Shown here: positions 1 to 11,858 of the stretch, one piece after another
Layout: every line of letters begins with the position of its first letter
How positions within the stretch are numbered: the stretch's first letter is position 1
Assembly: GCA_023055425.1 (NCBI GenBank)
Contig: JALGPY010000009.1
Span: 35,569,275 to 35,633,274, forward strand
From: Linanthus parryae
Taxonomy: Eukaryota > Streptophyta > Magnoliopsida > Ericales > Polemoniaceae
Reading direction: 5' to 3'
DNA length: 64,000 nucleotides
Program-made: the position numbers and the translations under genes
Notes under the pieces: generated by a model
Database searches by the model: none
Told to the model about the DNA's origin: nothing
What the model saw: only the letters and a program-made list of their open reading frames with translations

Positions 1-450
1 CTCTTGGGTGAATAACCGTTTATTCTTTATCTATCTCATAGATAATGCATATTTACTAATGTTTCAATCATATTGAATTAGTATATTTGCATAACCCAAA
101 GTAGAGCAACACTTCAAACCTTTCATGCCTAGCTCCTTAGTTTGAAAGAGCTTCTTTCAATGTATGATCATATCATACTTCTCCATGTTACTCATCTTGC
201 TTCCAAAGCTCAGATTTCATGGCAGCTAACATGAGGCAAGTCACATCCAAAGAACCATTCTTTGATGTCCCTTCCATTAGGTTTTAGTGTGATTTTGGTA
301 GTTGGTGGGAAGGGATCTTTATGTTCTACTAATTACAACAGTTTCCTTTTATTTGAGAACAATTCTCAGTTTTATACCAGTCTAGGAAATAGATAGAGTC
401 GCGTTTTTATTTGTTTAATGCCATGGGTATTCAACATAATAGGAATATGC
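1..450 (-). pseudogene. degraded copia gag remnant of copy 0
   Basis: No long open frame survives, but reading the minus strand gives patches that match the intact Gag of the array units in the right order: a FLDWY patch near 370-390, a CLMLAAMKSELWKQDE patch near 205-255, and a patch ending in RHERFEV near 120-160. The patches are separated by stops and frame changes. It is the N-terminal half of a copia nucleocapsid precursor, now dead. The rest of the element lies left of the window. Confidence 0.6.
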
Positions 451-2106
451 AAAGTTTGTGACGTATAACTATATTCAACAAGGATTTAAATGGTCAAATA
501 TAGCTCCCACTATTTTTCTACGGATTAATAACCCTCAAGATATTAATGCGGAAAATATCCTTATATTTTCTGGTGGGCCAAGATCCATGTTTCATCTCCT
601 TATGAGCTTGCTTTGGCAAGTCACCCATAATTTGACTACTTTAGGTAGGAACAATTCCAATTGCATCCCTTATGTAACTCTTGGTTCAATTGGGCAAATA
701 ACTCCTTATTTATCCATCCATATGGATAATCCCAATTGATTGCCTCTAGGTTTCTTAATCATATTAATAGCCCAGTTGTGTTCAACCTCTTATCTAAACA
801 ATTGCACATTGTTACGTGCCATCGCATTCCATCATTATGAACCAAGTCGCCCTGCTTTGGCACGCACGAACTTGATAAATAATGATGATCATGAGTGTTT
901 AAATAACGAGAAGGCAAGAACACAATATTTGTTTTTGAGGGATTTTTAAATTCAATTTTAATTGTTTTGTTGATCAAAATCAACTAATCTATCTATTTGA
1001 GTTTGGGCACAACTCCAAATAATAGATCCGGGTTGTCTAATTATCTTATTATCCTAATTGCATGCATCATCCATACACCAACCACACAATAATAAGACAA
1101 TAAAGTAAACAACCACAAAACAAAAATTAAACGTGATGTGGATATGGCCTTTTCTAGACTAAGATAATTCCAAGCCAATGGAATTATCTATGAATCCTAA
1201 AACAAACACATCTCCATGCGTCTTCGTCTTTTGGTCCATCCTTCATAGTCACGTGGAATGCTCCATGCTCCATGTTCCATCTTTTGTGGCTCCTTTGGCT
1301 TTGGGCTTCTCTTTTTTTTTTCTTCAATCTTGGCTAACAATCTACTTTTATCTAGCACTAGCTAACAACTATACTAAATAAAATAAATCTCACAAGTTGA
1401 GAAAAAAAATGGCACGCAGGCCATAAAACCCTAATTAATTATTACAATTAATTGATCAGCTCGCAGGCCGTAAACCAAACCACAAAAATTAAACATCCAC
1501 ATCAAACCACATCCTAAGGCCATATCCAATCACCATGCGAATTGCACATAAACAGTTAAAATCCAATTTTAACGCGCTTGGTCAATTTTAATTGATTTTA
1601 GGATATTCTAGGGTTAAAACGGTCCATGGGCCCAACAATCCAATTGCCCGGGCCCAAAAAGGTGAACCGCAAGGCCCTAGGGCCGGCCGGCCCCTAGCCC
1701 ACGCGGCTAGGCCAGGGGTAGGGCTGCCCCGGCCCCTAGGGCGGCCTTGCTTGGGCGGCAAGCAAGGAGGGGCGGTCCCCTAAGGGGGCCGAACCTCCTT
1801 TGGGAGTTGTTTCCAAAACAACTCCCTTGCTTGGTGCCCAAGTTTGGTTGTTTCCTTGTATGGAAAGAACTCCTTCTTCCCCAAGGATGCCCAAACCCTA
1901 GATCTAAGATCCTAAAATTTCTCAAACTCACCAATTCATGCATCCAATGCAAAAATTGGTCTTGTTATGATTAATTATTGACAAATTGCATCCCATGCTT
2001 GATTTGTCTTGTTTTACGCGATAAACAATCAATTTAAGGTGTAAAACAACTAAAACGTAACACATAAACCACGTTTATGCTCTACGACCTGTGGCTCTGA
2101 TACCAC
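451..2106 (-). other. untranslated leader and primer binding site of copy 0
   Basis: About 1.65 kb between gag and the 5' LTR with no gene. The part near gag (about 495-950) is nearly identical to the array leaders. The part near the primer site is GC-rich and strongly palindromic: a 14-nt perfect palindrome at 1680-1693, and an 11-bp perfect hairpin at 1802-1826 with a 3-nt loop. The primer site (2094-2105, minus strand TGGTATCAGAGC) matches the 3' end of initiator Met tRNA and lies one base from the LTR. Short frames on either strand here are not credible genes. Confidence 0.75.
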
Positions 2107-2538
2107 TGTAGGGTTTTGATTCATGGATTGCACAACGGAAGCATAATCAAACATAAAACCATGCAAAACCCTCCAAGGATCACAAGTCAAGAGACATAAC
2201 GATGGTAAGGGTTAGAAATCATAAACACACCTTTGGGTTCTCCTTGATGACTTCAAACGCGAATAGTGTCACGTCTCTACGGTTGATCCACGCCTAGAGG
2301 TGAGATCTAGATCCTCCAAATCCATGTACTAGCTAGGAAGAATGGAGGAAGAAGAAAGGAACCAAGCAACAATGGAGTGCCAAGAGGTGGGGCGGCTCCT
2401 CTTTGGCCGACGGGTAGGGGCGGTCCCATAAAGGGGTTCGGCCCTCTTTTGGGACTTGCTCTCTCCTTGCTTTGTTCTCTCCTACTCTATCATATAGATG
2501 GGTGGGTGTGTAGAGAGAAAAATAAGCTAGGAGTGTTC

Positions 2539-2546
2539 TTTATATA
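2539..2546 (-). promoter_or_regulatory. TATA box of copy 0 LTR
   Basis: The minus strand reads TATATAAA in the context ACTATATAAAGA, at the same place as in all array LTRs. Inferred core promoter; start site not determined. Confidence 0.55.
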
Positions 2547-2624
2547 GTCCAACAACTCCTTGTCCTACTACATAAAGAACCCCTCATAATCCTACTCAAG
2601 TTCGGATCAGTCCCTTTTGCAAAA

Positions 2625-2760
2625 ATAGTCTTTATCATGTCAATACATGGATTAGTTCTATTTGCAAATTAATCCTAATCATGTCCCTACATGAATTAGG
2701 CCACCTTGGCATATCCTAATCATGTCTATACATGGATTAGTCCAACTTGCATATTAGTCC
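2625..2760. repeat. short tandem repeats in copy 0 LTR
   Basis: Roughly three imperfect copies of a unit of about 50 bp built around ATCATGTC and TACATGGATTAG. The array LTRs lack this expansion, so it explains part of the length difference. Confidence 0.6.
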
Positions 2761-3668
2761 TACTAAGTTAGCAAGTTGTTGCGATTTGATCCTTTTAATT
2801 AATTAATCATATTAATTAATTATTTCCCATGTCTAGTTCACCCCTATATGGCGTGTGACCCCATAGGTTCTATTTAGTTGGTAGTAACAATTTACTAATA
2901 TGGAGCGGCCTCTAGCAAGACATCCATTCTAGCCAACAAATAGAATAGTCATCATGACAAACCTTGTGCAAGTAATTGTCTCATCCCTTTGTCCCAATAT
3001 CCGGATTGGACACGAGACATACAAGTCACACTCGTATATCCAATCCATAGTTTCTCGATCCTGGGAATAGCCTTATTCGTGCAAATAACATCAATATCCT
3101 ATATTGATTTATTTGAGTCTGGCTTGACATTTTATAAGCACTATCCCTCGAGTGGCCTAGGATATTTGCTCCCGTTATGTGGGAGGGACAAATTCTATCT
3201 ACGTCCACTACGATCTCTAAGCTTGCTTCTTATTGTATCCAGTACACGCCTTTATAACTACCCAGTTACGGTGTAGCGTTTAATGCTACCAAGATCACAA
3301 TAATCCACAACTAGAATATCTAGTGACTTCAAGTCTAAGGATGACAATACCGTTGCACCGCGAGAAGCGCTTGTGACTCAACATAACATGTATGTAGCCT
3401 TCTCGGAGATGGGTCAATCCAGTATGCCATTACTCATAATGCATACCCATGTGTTGGATCATGATATCTCCATATCAATCCAACCCCATACTAGTCTATA
3501 GATGATTGTCCAATTAATCATTATAATCGACTAGGGATATTTAAGAATATAACACTTATATTCTAAGGACTTCATTCATGTTAACATATCTCCATATCGA
3601 TAACATAATGAATCGTAAATCCATAAATGTCACAATTAATTGATTGCCTCTAGGGCACAATTCCAACA

Positions 3669-5703
3669 ATCAAGACCGCACCCGACCTCAATGCCATATA
3701 ATCGTTCAGGGAAAGCAATAATTCAGGCATTTGAGGCGGACCTTAAGGGAAGGGAGCCAGCAATTGTGGTGCCACCAATTCAGGCAGAAACCTTCTGCCT
3801 CAAGCTGGGCACAATTCAATTTGCTCGGGACCAGTGCACTTTTGCTGGGACAGACGAGGAAGACCCACATGCATTCATTGGGAGATTTCAGAGCCACTGT
3901 GGGCTAATCCGATATAGTGGGGTCACATCTGAAGCGCTCAAACTAATGCTCTTTCCTCATTGTCTCAAAGGAGCTGCTATGGATTGGCTGGATTCTATGC
4001 CATCCTGTTCAATCAAAACGTGGGAAGAGTGTGTCGCACACTTCATGAGTAAGTTCTATCCTATCTCACGTGTGATTCAGCTTCAGAATGAGATCTGGAT
4101 GTTCAGGCAAAAGCAGGATGAATCACTTGTCAAAGCATGTCATCGCTTCAATCATTTGCTACGTAGATGTCCCAACCATGGTATTGACGAGCGACAGTTA
4201 ATTCAGGTCTTCTATGATTCACTTGGACAGCCCAATAGAGACAAGATGGATACAGAAGTTGGGGGAAACTTCTTATTTAACTGTGATCATGAAGGTGCAT
4301 ATGCATTGATGAGATGCTTGGTTCAGCAAGAAGAGAGCATGGATTACCAGTACAGGCACATGGAACTAGTAAGAGATGAAAAGATGGCTTATAACACTGT
4401 TCAAGTGAATGCAATGGAGGTAGTGCACGATATAAATGGTCCAGAGATGCATCAGCAGCAGCCAGTACCACCTTCAGACTTGACCGGGATGACATGGATA
4501 ATAAAGACAATGGCTCAGCACATGACGGACATGTCCACACAGGTCAGCTCTGTAGCAATTGCACTTCAAGTGGCACAAGCAGAAATAAAATATCTAAAGG
4601 AACAACTTGAACAAAGAGCACTGGGTAGCATTGTTGACACATCAGAGGGACAGGCTCAAGCCATCACCACTCGAAGTGGTATTGCACTTACAGGTCCTCC
4701 ATATCCGAGTCATGCCAGAGCGGAAGCCTCAAAGGCGAAGGAACATGAAGTCTTCGATTCTGAGAAGACACTTGTCATGATCCCCCAATCAAAGGGCATG
4801 ATTTACCAGGATGCAGAGAAATCTACCGAGGTACCACTCCCATCTTCTCCTTCTTCTTCAAAACTGTCATTTCCATTATGTACTAGGAAGAAGAAGGATG
4901 ATTCTAAGGAATACAAGCGCTTTTTGAATGTCTTCTCTAAACTGCATATCAATATCCTATTGATTGAGGCACTTCAAAAGATGCCTAAGTATGCTCGATT
5001 TATTAAAGATGCAGTTATTGGAAAGAAAGGGGTGGATGAGTTCCAGAGAGTGAACCTAAATGAACAGGTTAGTTCATGTGTTTTGCATGGGCTACCCAAG
5101 AAAAAGAAGGATCCGGGTAGTTTTGTCATTGAAGCTACACTTGGTGATGCCTACACTGGAAGAGCTCTCTGTGATCTGGGGGCGAGCGTGAATTTGATGT
5201 AGTTGTCGGTATTCAAAAAGTTAGGTGTGGGGGAGCCCCCGAAAACCTGGATAACACTCCAATTTGCAGACAAGTCATCCAAGAAAGCATGTGGGATGGT
5301 TAAAGATGTGCTAGTGAGGGTCGGAAGTCTGATCATTCCGGCTGATTTTGTTATATTGGATATGCCAGTAGGTGATGTTCCGCTAATTCTGGGTAGGCCA
5401 TTCCTGGAAACTGGTCGTACTCTCATTGACGTAGAGAATGGAGAACTGATTATGAGGGTACATGATGACATGGAGACTTTTCGGGTCTTCAAACCGTCAC
5501 CCCAGTGTTCATGGGAGTATCAACCAGGTGTGTCATTTGCTGTACAAGTGAAGCGCCAAATCCCAGAGTTGTCGCAAGGGGATCCACCTGACTACTGGGA
5601 AAGAAATAAGCCGTCAGCGGTGCACGCACATGAAGCAGTGCTTCAAATCCAACACAGGAAAGCTAAGCTGGAAGCGGCACAATATGCCAGACCACCCTCG
5701 TGA
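3669..5703 (+). pseudogene. gypsy gag-protease (Athila/Tat type), 5' truncated, one nonsense codon
   Basis: An open frame runs through the copy 0 LTR junction; its real gag part starts at about 3669. The Gag capsid domain (Retrotrans_gag family) lies at about 3830-4330, with AMDWLDS, W-EECVAHFMSKFYP, FRQKQDESL and RRCPNHG patches. This precursor would form the virus-like particle. From about 5110 comes an aspartic protease of the Athila kind: the active-site patch is CDLGASVNLM (Leu in place of the Thr of DTG, common in this clade), and ILGRPFLETGR follows at about 5385. A TAG at 5200-5202 interrupts the protease just after the active-site patch; the same frame continues to TGA at 5701. No zinc knuckle was seen. 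Reverse transcriptase is absent, so the product could act only with a helper. Confidence 0.75.
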
Positions 5704-7662
5704 GGTGGCAGAGGTAACATGGTCGGGCCGTCGACCTTAAATCACAAGCGCTTCTTGGGAGGCAGCCCAATGTAGAGTAGGATATTATCTGTTTTCTTTT
5801 TATTTTAGTCCTCCATACCAGATTTTGAGAGGTGACAGAGAGGGACTGATGAGATGTCTAGTTTTGCAGGTAATGTTAGCGAAGAATCTACCCCAGTGTG
5901 CCATGGCACATTTCACCCACATGGGGACTCTTGAGGGAGTTGGGGATTTTTCGTGCATTTTTTTTGCAGGATGGAGCAATCTACCCCGGTGTGCGAAGCA
6001 CACGCGACCTTAGGGGAGTTACATTGTAGCATGGTGTAGCTTGGGGATTGCTCAGATGATCGTCATCAGCGGGAAACTGTCAACGGTCCACAAGACCCCT
6101 TCTTGTTGCAGTTTTGCAAACACGGTGCCCATGTAGTTCCGGGCACCTCAGGTATCCCTTACTCTCTCGACGTCTAATTTGAACGGTAATTGTGGAGATC
6201 CACCGCCTACACATTTAAGCGATGAGTCCTCTTATTATATCTCTAAATTCGTTGAGGACAACGAAACGCTTAAGTGTGGGGGGGGGGAGGGGTTGCGTAT
6301 ATTTTTGCTAGCCATGTCTGTTTTGCATAGCCTTGTTACATGTAGTTTGTGTTGTATTGTGAGTAGTGTGGTTAGTGTAGTGTGTTTTAAATATATTGTC
6401 GTGTTGTGTTAGATTTTTAATTTCTGCATTGTTTGCACTTTAATATATTTTAGTCTCCCTACCCATGTTATGTGAGTAGTACAGTTGGCCAATGCATATA
6501 GAGTTAGGAAAAATCGAAAAAGAAAAAAAAAATTATTAGAAAAGAGAAAATCCAAAAACAAAATTAAAATTTTTGAGTTAAGGACAATTGATGAAGCTAG
6601 AAACCGAAGAGAGTTCAGTGAAAGAGTCTCTGAGAATAGAAAGCGCCATAGTCAGAATGTCTTTAGTTTTTAGTATCTTGCGCACCGGTTTCACGAAAGG
6701 ATGTCCCGGGTATTCAGGGAAAAGTGGAAAGTAGACGAGGGCATACCTTTAGTTCCTTTATTGTGCTAGGAGGATTTAGTCCTAAGGAGTTGAATAGTCC
6801 GTTTTCGAGTGGAAACTTGTGGCCTCTTGCAAATCTGGGGTGGACCTTCGTGTTGAGTCGGTTCCATGTGGTACGGTTGCCTCGGCCTAAGCGAAGTCGG
6901 GGGGCGTACACCACCATCACTTAAGGCGGTTTCAAGAGCTAACCGAAAAAGCCCACACTTGGTAGCTCTAAATGCACGGTTGAAACAATTAGAAGAGAAT
7001 GAAAAACAAAAAAAAATAAATAAATCAAAATCTTCTCTTGGATTAGATACGGTGAACAACCTAATGTGCTTCCGTTCGCGCGGGGAATTTGGATTCAATC
7101 CAATTAGAGCTTCTAAGGAAAATTAAAGTCAAGTCGTATTACACAGAGTTGTGTCTCCCGTCACTGGGATAATTTGCATTCAAATGCAATAACGGCTAAG
7201 AGGGTCTGAAAACCTCATATGACTTGGCGACGAAAGACTATTTTAGTACTTAAGATGCTTAGACCCTATGAGCTAAAGGACATGCCCCAATCTTGATTTG
7301 ATTATGGTGGATGTTTGGGGACGCCTTAATGAGCTTGTGCGTAGGATCATTCTACTCTTAATTTCTTGCTATTGGTTGTGTGAATTTCGAAAGAGACTTG
7401 TGAGAGCTTGATGATTTTGGTTAATGATAGCGAGATTGCCCGATCTCGAAAGAAAAAAAAAAGTTGTTTTTGATTTTTGCATTGTTTAATAATCGAGTTG
7501 CATTGTATAGAACATGTAGATTGCATAGTCGTGTGTGTGTGTGTGTCGTTTGTGTCACATGACTAGTGAAATTGTATGCAATTTGGTGGATTGAAAGATC
7601 ATAGTGTGGGAGTTTAATAGAGAATTTGCTCGGGACGCGCAAAAAGGTAGTGCGGGGGTATT
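5704..7662 (+). other. non-coding 3' region of the gypsy element
   Basis: No credible gene. It begins with the motif typical of Athila/Tat elements just after the coding region (GGTCGGGCCGTCGACC, then GGGAGGCAGCCCAA). Two related copies of a block starting AATCTACCCC carry small palindromes (5897-5910 and 5989-6003). A strong G run at 6277-6292 follows CTTAAGTGT and looks like an internal polypurine tract. A short GT microsatellite lies at about 7528-7545. The terminal polypurine tract AGTGCGGGGGTATT is at 7649-7662. Confidence 0.6.
7649..7662 (+). other. polypurine tract of the gypsy element
   Basis: A G-rich tract directly upstream of the LTR start TGATAACC; expected primer for plus-strand DNA synthesis. 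Confidence 0.6.
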
Positions 7663-10536
7663 TGATAACCCCATTTACGGTGTTATATTTACAGTCGAAA
7701 GTCTACCGTTTTGTGTGATTTACGGGTAATATATATGATAAATATACTATGATTGTGAGGATTTCGTGTAAGTAAGCTAGTGGTGCTTAAGTGACAAGTC
7801 CGGGCGTTTTCTAGATTATTTGAGCTATTTTTACCGCATTTAATCTCCCGGTATGTTCAGTTTTGTGTGTCTTAGATGCCGGAGGTTCAGGGATTGAATT
7901 GGATGGAAAACGAACTTCAGAAATTGATGCGGAGCTTGGAATTAGTGGAGAAAAGGAAAAGTGGGAAATAGCTGCATTTGTGGTAGTTTCAGAACATACA
8001 AAACAACACCTCACCATCACCTATGCCACTGCCTAACCCTTCATCAATCACCAAGCTTTTCCATAACCAACTCCCAATCAACCAAATACCATTTTCATCA
8101 CCATACTCCATAACCATTTCCACCTCTTATGTCTTACCAACACATAACATAACCTGATACATAGAACCTCCAGTAGCTAATTAACAGAATTTAACCTCTA
8201 TCAATTATACACCAATCACCTACAATACCTTCATTCACCTAACTGTTACTAACCCAGCAATCAAAAAACACCATTACCTAAACTACCTCCTTCACAACCT
8301 GAGACCACCTCACTGCCACATAACCCTCCTACTCCCTAACCTACATGAACAATCCCTAACTTTATATTCACCAAACTACCATAGCCACTGCCTTCCTTCA
8401 CAATATCAACTACCAGTACTTACAACCATGACCACCACCAATTCAACCAACTAAATTACCGTGCTTCACCAACAACATAACCACCTGCTCCAATCTCCTA
8501 CAACAAAACAAGCCTCTACCATCACCATCACCCTCTGCATCCTTAACAAATCTCCTAAATCACTAGACCACCATAACCATGTCCAAACCAATCTGAGACC
8601 AAACTACCTCAAAGCCACCAATGAAACCGAACACTATTCACCTCCATAACTCCACCATCACTACCATTACCAATTATCACCACAACCCAGCCACCTTATT
8701 CCCCAATTCAGTAACCCAGCTGAGCCTAAACCCAGCAGATTACCTAAACCACCTGGACTACCACTGTAAACAAACCCCCTGCCAACTTAACCACCATCAA
8801 CAGCTACTGACCAAGAAACAAACCCAGACCTCAATCACAATCACCAGACCACTGCTACCTTCAACCCAAGCTACATCTCCTTTATTGCCTATGACATAAA
8901 CTCACCAACAAACCACCACCATAATCATTCCTTAGCCATGACAAAACAGAGACACATACCACAACCAGTTCACAATCTCCACCCAATAGAACCAGCAACC
9001 ATAACTAAGCTACTGAAATCAAATTCAGATCACCAAACCCACCACTGTACCGTACCCAATCCTCGATTGAAATCACCATCAATACCGCCTAATAAACCGA
9101 CCACCGAACTCCTCAATAACTGACCCATAACCCAGAAATCAACCTGCGAATCACCATCACTAGATGCAGCCACCAATGTCCGATCAAAAGCAGAGCTCAA
9201 TCACAGAAGAAGCAGCGGCATGAAGAACCCAGAAACCAAGACCAGAAGCACGGCAGAAGCAAGAGAGAATCACAGCAGAGGCAGCGAGCAAATCAAAGAA
9301 GAAGAAGAGAAGAATCACACGAAATCCATGCCAGAGGGTCTTCTCAGTTCTGTTCGCTGATTTAGGCTGGGGGGCATATTGCAATTTGGGAGAAGATAAA
9401 GAAAACAAAAGGCACGGGGTTCTCTCATGTATAACAGCAACAGGGGTTGAGAGAGACTCCAACAATCTTGGAGGGGCTTAAGTAAAAAAAGAAGAAGTTT
9501 TACTCCAAGGAATAACAGGGTGTGTTGCTAATTGACGGGCAGGAGAATAGAAGAAAGGGGCTGTTTTAACAGGACCTACTCACGCCATCGTTCTACACAC
9601 TGGAAAACGCAGAGAAGAGCAGACGAAGAAAGAGGCGAAGACAAAGCTCCAATTCGGCGTTTGATCTCTTCACTCTCTCTGTTTTAATAGTTGTATGGAA
9701 AATTTTGTTGAGCTAAACAAGATTATGTCTAGCTAAACCTCTCTAGCTAGATAGTTTATGGAGAACTAGGGTTCATATTAGATTTTTCGGATTGTTGTCT
9801 CTTTGATTCATGTTTTGATACTTAAATCGACGTTTTGTTCTAGTTATATGACAAGTTCTTATTCTTAACTCTTAGTTTATTTGGTTTGATCACCCAATAC
9901 ATGCTAGTTATCTAGGTTTGTTGCACGACAGTGAATATAACCCGGATTCGTGAAGAACGTTGTTGACATTCTCGTAGTTTCTTGAGACCGACAGGAGATA
10001 GAGACTTGAATGATCGTGTGTGGGTTGTTTCGGTCAGTCGTAGTTAGGTTTTAGTGAAAACTGTGGGCCGACAGGACCAGGTGAGTGAACCTGGCTAGCT
10101 GACTAGAACGTAACGGTAGACGATGGTGGACCGACAGGACCCGGAGTAGACTGAAACGTAGATTTGCGTGATATCGACAGAAGATCGTAATGAGTGTGAC
10201 CCGGTATAACTAGACTTAGGTAGAGTGTTTCAAATCATAGTCCGGAAATATCTAAATTCCCTAGGGACCCTAAAACTATCTAGTGTTCTCCATATTCATA
10301 TTAATAGGAAAATAACATAAACATTAGTTTAGTTTGTTTATTTAATTTCAGTCACTTGTTCGAGGGTCACGAACTCTTAAATCAATCAATTTCTTCCTCC
10401 GGTTACTTTAACTTTAAATTAATCATCTAGCTAAAAAAATCTTAAGACTGTCCCTGTGGGTTCGACAACCTGAGCTTAATACTCATCTTTTATTACTTCG
10501 ACCGTGCACTTGCGTATACACGTAAATAATCGTGTC
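7663..10536 (+). repeat. 3' LTR of the gypsy element (about 2.9 kb)
   Basis: Begins TGATAACCCC after the polypurine tract and ends GTGTCA, so the ends pair as TGA/TCA. The last 100 bases have the CCCTGTGGGTTCGACAACC motif common near the end of Athila/Tat LTRs. It holds a long G-poor stretch (about 8010-9170), a segment repeated at the right edge of the window (9213-9670), and four spaced CGACAGRA motifs (9988, 10068, 10131, 10174). The right boundary is inferred from the motif only, because the other LTR is not in the window. Confidence 0.6.
8010..9170. other. G-poor, CA-rich tract inside the gypsy LTR
   Basis: For more than 1.1 kb the plus strand is mostly A, C and T, with many rows of 60 bases holding only about 2-4 G. 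Text like ACCACC, ATCACC and CAACAA dominates without a fixed repeat length. Short open frames here (for example 8461-8649 and 8621-8899) are explained by composition and are not called as genes. Confidence 0.7.
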
Positions 10537-11858
10537 AGCTGTCATGCTTCCTTGAATACTCTAATGTACGAGTACCATGTCTGGCGTACCCCACGAATTA
10601 TATCTCGTCAAGTCTCTTAGCACTGGTTCCAGTTTCTTCTGATCGCCTGATCTTTTCTAGGTTCCTCTGAAATACTCTAACCGATATACTATGCCTGGTG
10701 AATTGTACCAAATCTCCCTTGCCACGGTAATTTTCCTATTGATCTCTAGACTAGATCATATGCCAACAAGAGTAACCTATCACCTTAGTCCTTAAAATTC
10801 CACATTAGATGTTTGGGTATACCCTACTTCCCTTATTATATCACATGCCATGCTTTAACCTCTAAGACTGTTTCATCCTCCACAGTGTTTGCTGATTGTA
10901 GTCATCGTCGTCACACATTACAACTCTTTACCTTTCACCCTGAACATGTAAATCCTCTACGATAACTTGACCCTACAGTGTGGGGAACATAACTTTATCC
11001 TAGAGATTTTTGTGTATATCATGTATATCATGCATATGTTTACTCTCAATATTTCTTTACCACCCAAATTCATCTAGTGTCTGAACAAATCCAACCCTTG
11101 ATATTGTAAACACCGTTTAGCATAAGCTCTTTTCTTAATATAATCATTTCCTATTACTTATCCAATAGTATCGTGGAAGAAGATCCTTTGTTCCATGATT
11201 AACTCATACCGCTTTCGTATACTTCATTCCATATTCTAAAATACGCGTATCCCCAACTCATAACCTTAATAGATCCAACTGACACGTCGTTATGGTACCT
11301 AGGTAACTCTATTTCTCCTGCTACTGAATCATAACCATCACTTACTCAATCTCTTAACTTGTACTATGAACACCTAGGATGCCTGAAAAGGTCATCCAAC
11401 TACGATATAATACAACAATTCAATGATTCTAGCGATGTTCAGTTATTATGTGAAAATCATATGTCAACTTCTCGGGTACCATCATGAGTAAACTCAGGTA
11501 ATAACAGTATGAATTATGCAATATATGCCTCATGCCATCTTCTAATCGAGTTCCGGATCATTCCCGTATCAATATCATCCACATGATATCTCCACATCCA
11601 CTATTCTTTCTCAGAATCATGCAATTTCCTCACTATGCATAGCAATGCAACAACTATTAACCTCGCTTGAGCTTCAAACAATATAAGCCTATTTGGCCTA
11701 CAAATGCACATATATCACTCTCGTCAGTGCTCTCCCCAACCATCCTATTTCATTTTTAGTCTTGTTTCCTATCCAGTTTTAAAATTTGAAAATACTATTC
11801 ACCTACTAGTTTAGTTTCTAATTCTGTCTTTTCGCAGAACCAAAGTTCGGATACCATC
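10537..11858 (-). mobile_element. internal fragment of degraded gypsy-type element F
   Basis: No long open frame on either strand in 1.3 kb. It is placed in element F because its right end carries a primer-site-like sequence (11845-11856, minus strand TGGTATCCGAAC, partly matching initiator Met tRNA) directly before the LTR start TGTAACACCC at 11859. The left border is where the gypsy LTR at 7663-10536 ends. It could be a decayed leader and gag, but I recognise no protein patch. Confidence 0.4.

Larger units (their letters stand above)
1..3668 (-). mobile_element. Angela-like Ty1/copia retrotransposon, truncated by window edge (copy 0)
   Basis: This is a minus-strand copia element of which only the 5' part lies in the window: degraded gag at 1-450, leader, Met-tRNA primer site at 2094-2105 and 5' LTR at 2107-3668. 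Its leader is very similar to the leaders of the four array units further right, and its LTR has the same ends, so it belongs to the same or a sister family. The gag part is far more decayed. Right of the LTR the sequence passes straight into a gypsy gag, so the element was inserted into that gypsy element. The five bases after the LTR are ATCAA; the matching target duplication would lie outside the window. Confidence 0.85.
2107..3668 (-). repeat. 5' LTR of copy 0 (1562 bp)
   Basis: Starts TGTAGGG and ends CCAACA on the plus strand, so on the element strand it begins TGTTGGAAT, the usual start of Angela/BARE-type LTRs, followed by the CCCTAGAGGC motif. It aligns with the array LTRs but is about 130 bp longer. 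The extra length lies around 2625-2760, where a unit containing CTAATCATGTC and TACATGGATTAG is repeated about three times. A TATA box lies at 2539-2546 on the minus strand. Confidence 0.85.
3669..10536 (+). mobile_element. Athila/Tat-like Ty3/gypsy element with Gag and protease only (TR-GAG-like), 5' truncated
   Basis: The plus-strand order is gag, retropepsin, a long non-coding 3' region, a G-rich polypurine tract (7649-7662) and an LTR beginning TGATAACC at 7663. No reverse transcriptase, RNase H or integrase can be found between the protease and the LTR, only about 2 kb with stops in all frames. This matches non-autonomous plant elements that keep gag (TR-GAG type) and depend on a full Athila/Tat relative for mobility. 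The 5' end is cut where copy 0 was inserted. The expected LTR end is GTGTCA at 10536; the next five bases (GCTGT) would be the target duplication but the partner is not in the window. Confidence 0.7.

Noticed and set aside
3640..3668. ATG at 3640 as the true gag start
   Set aside because: It lies inside the copy 0 LTR; the frame is open across the junction only by chance and the real gag start has been lost.
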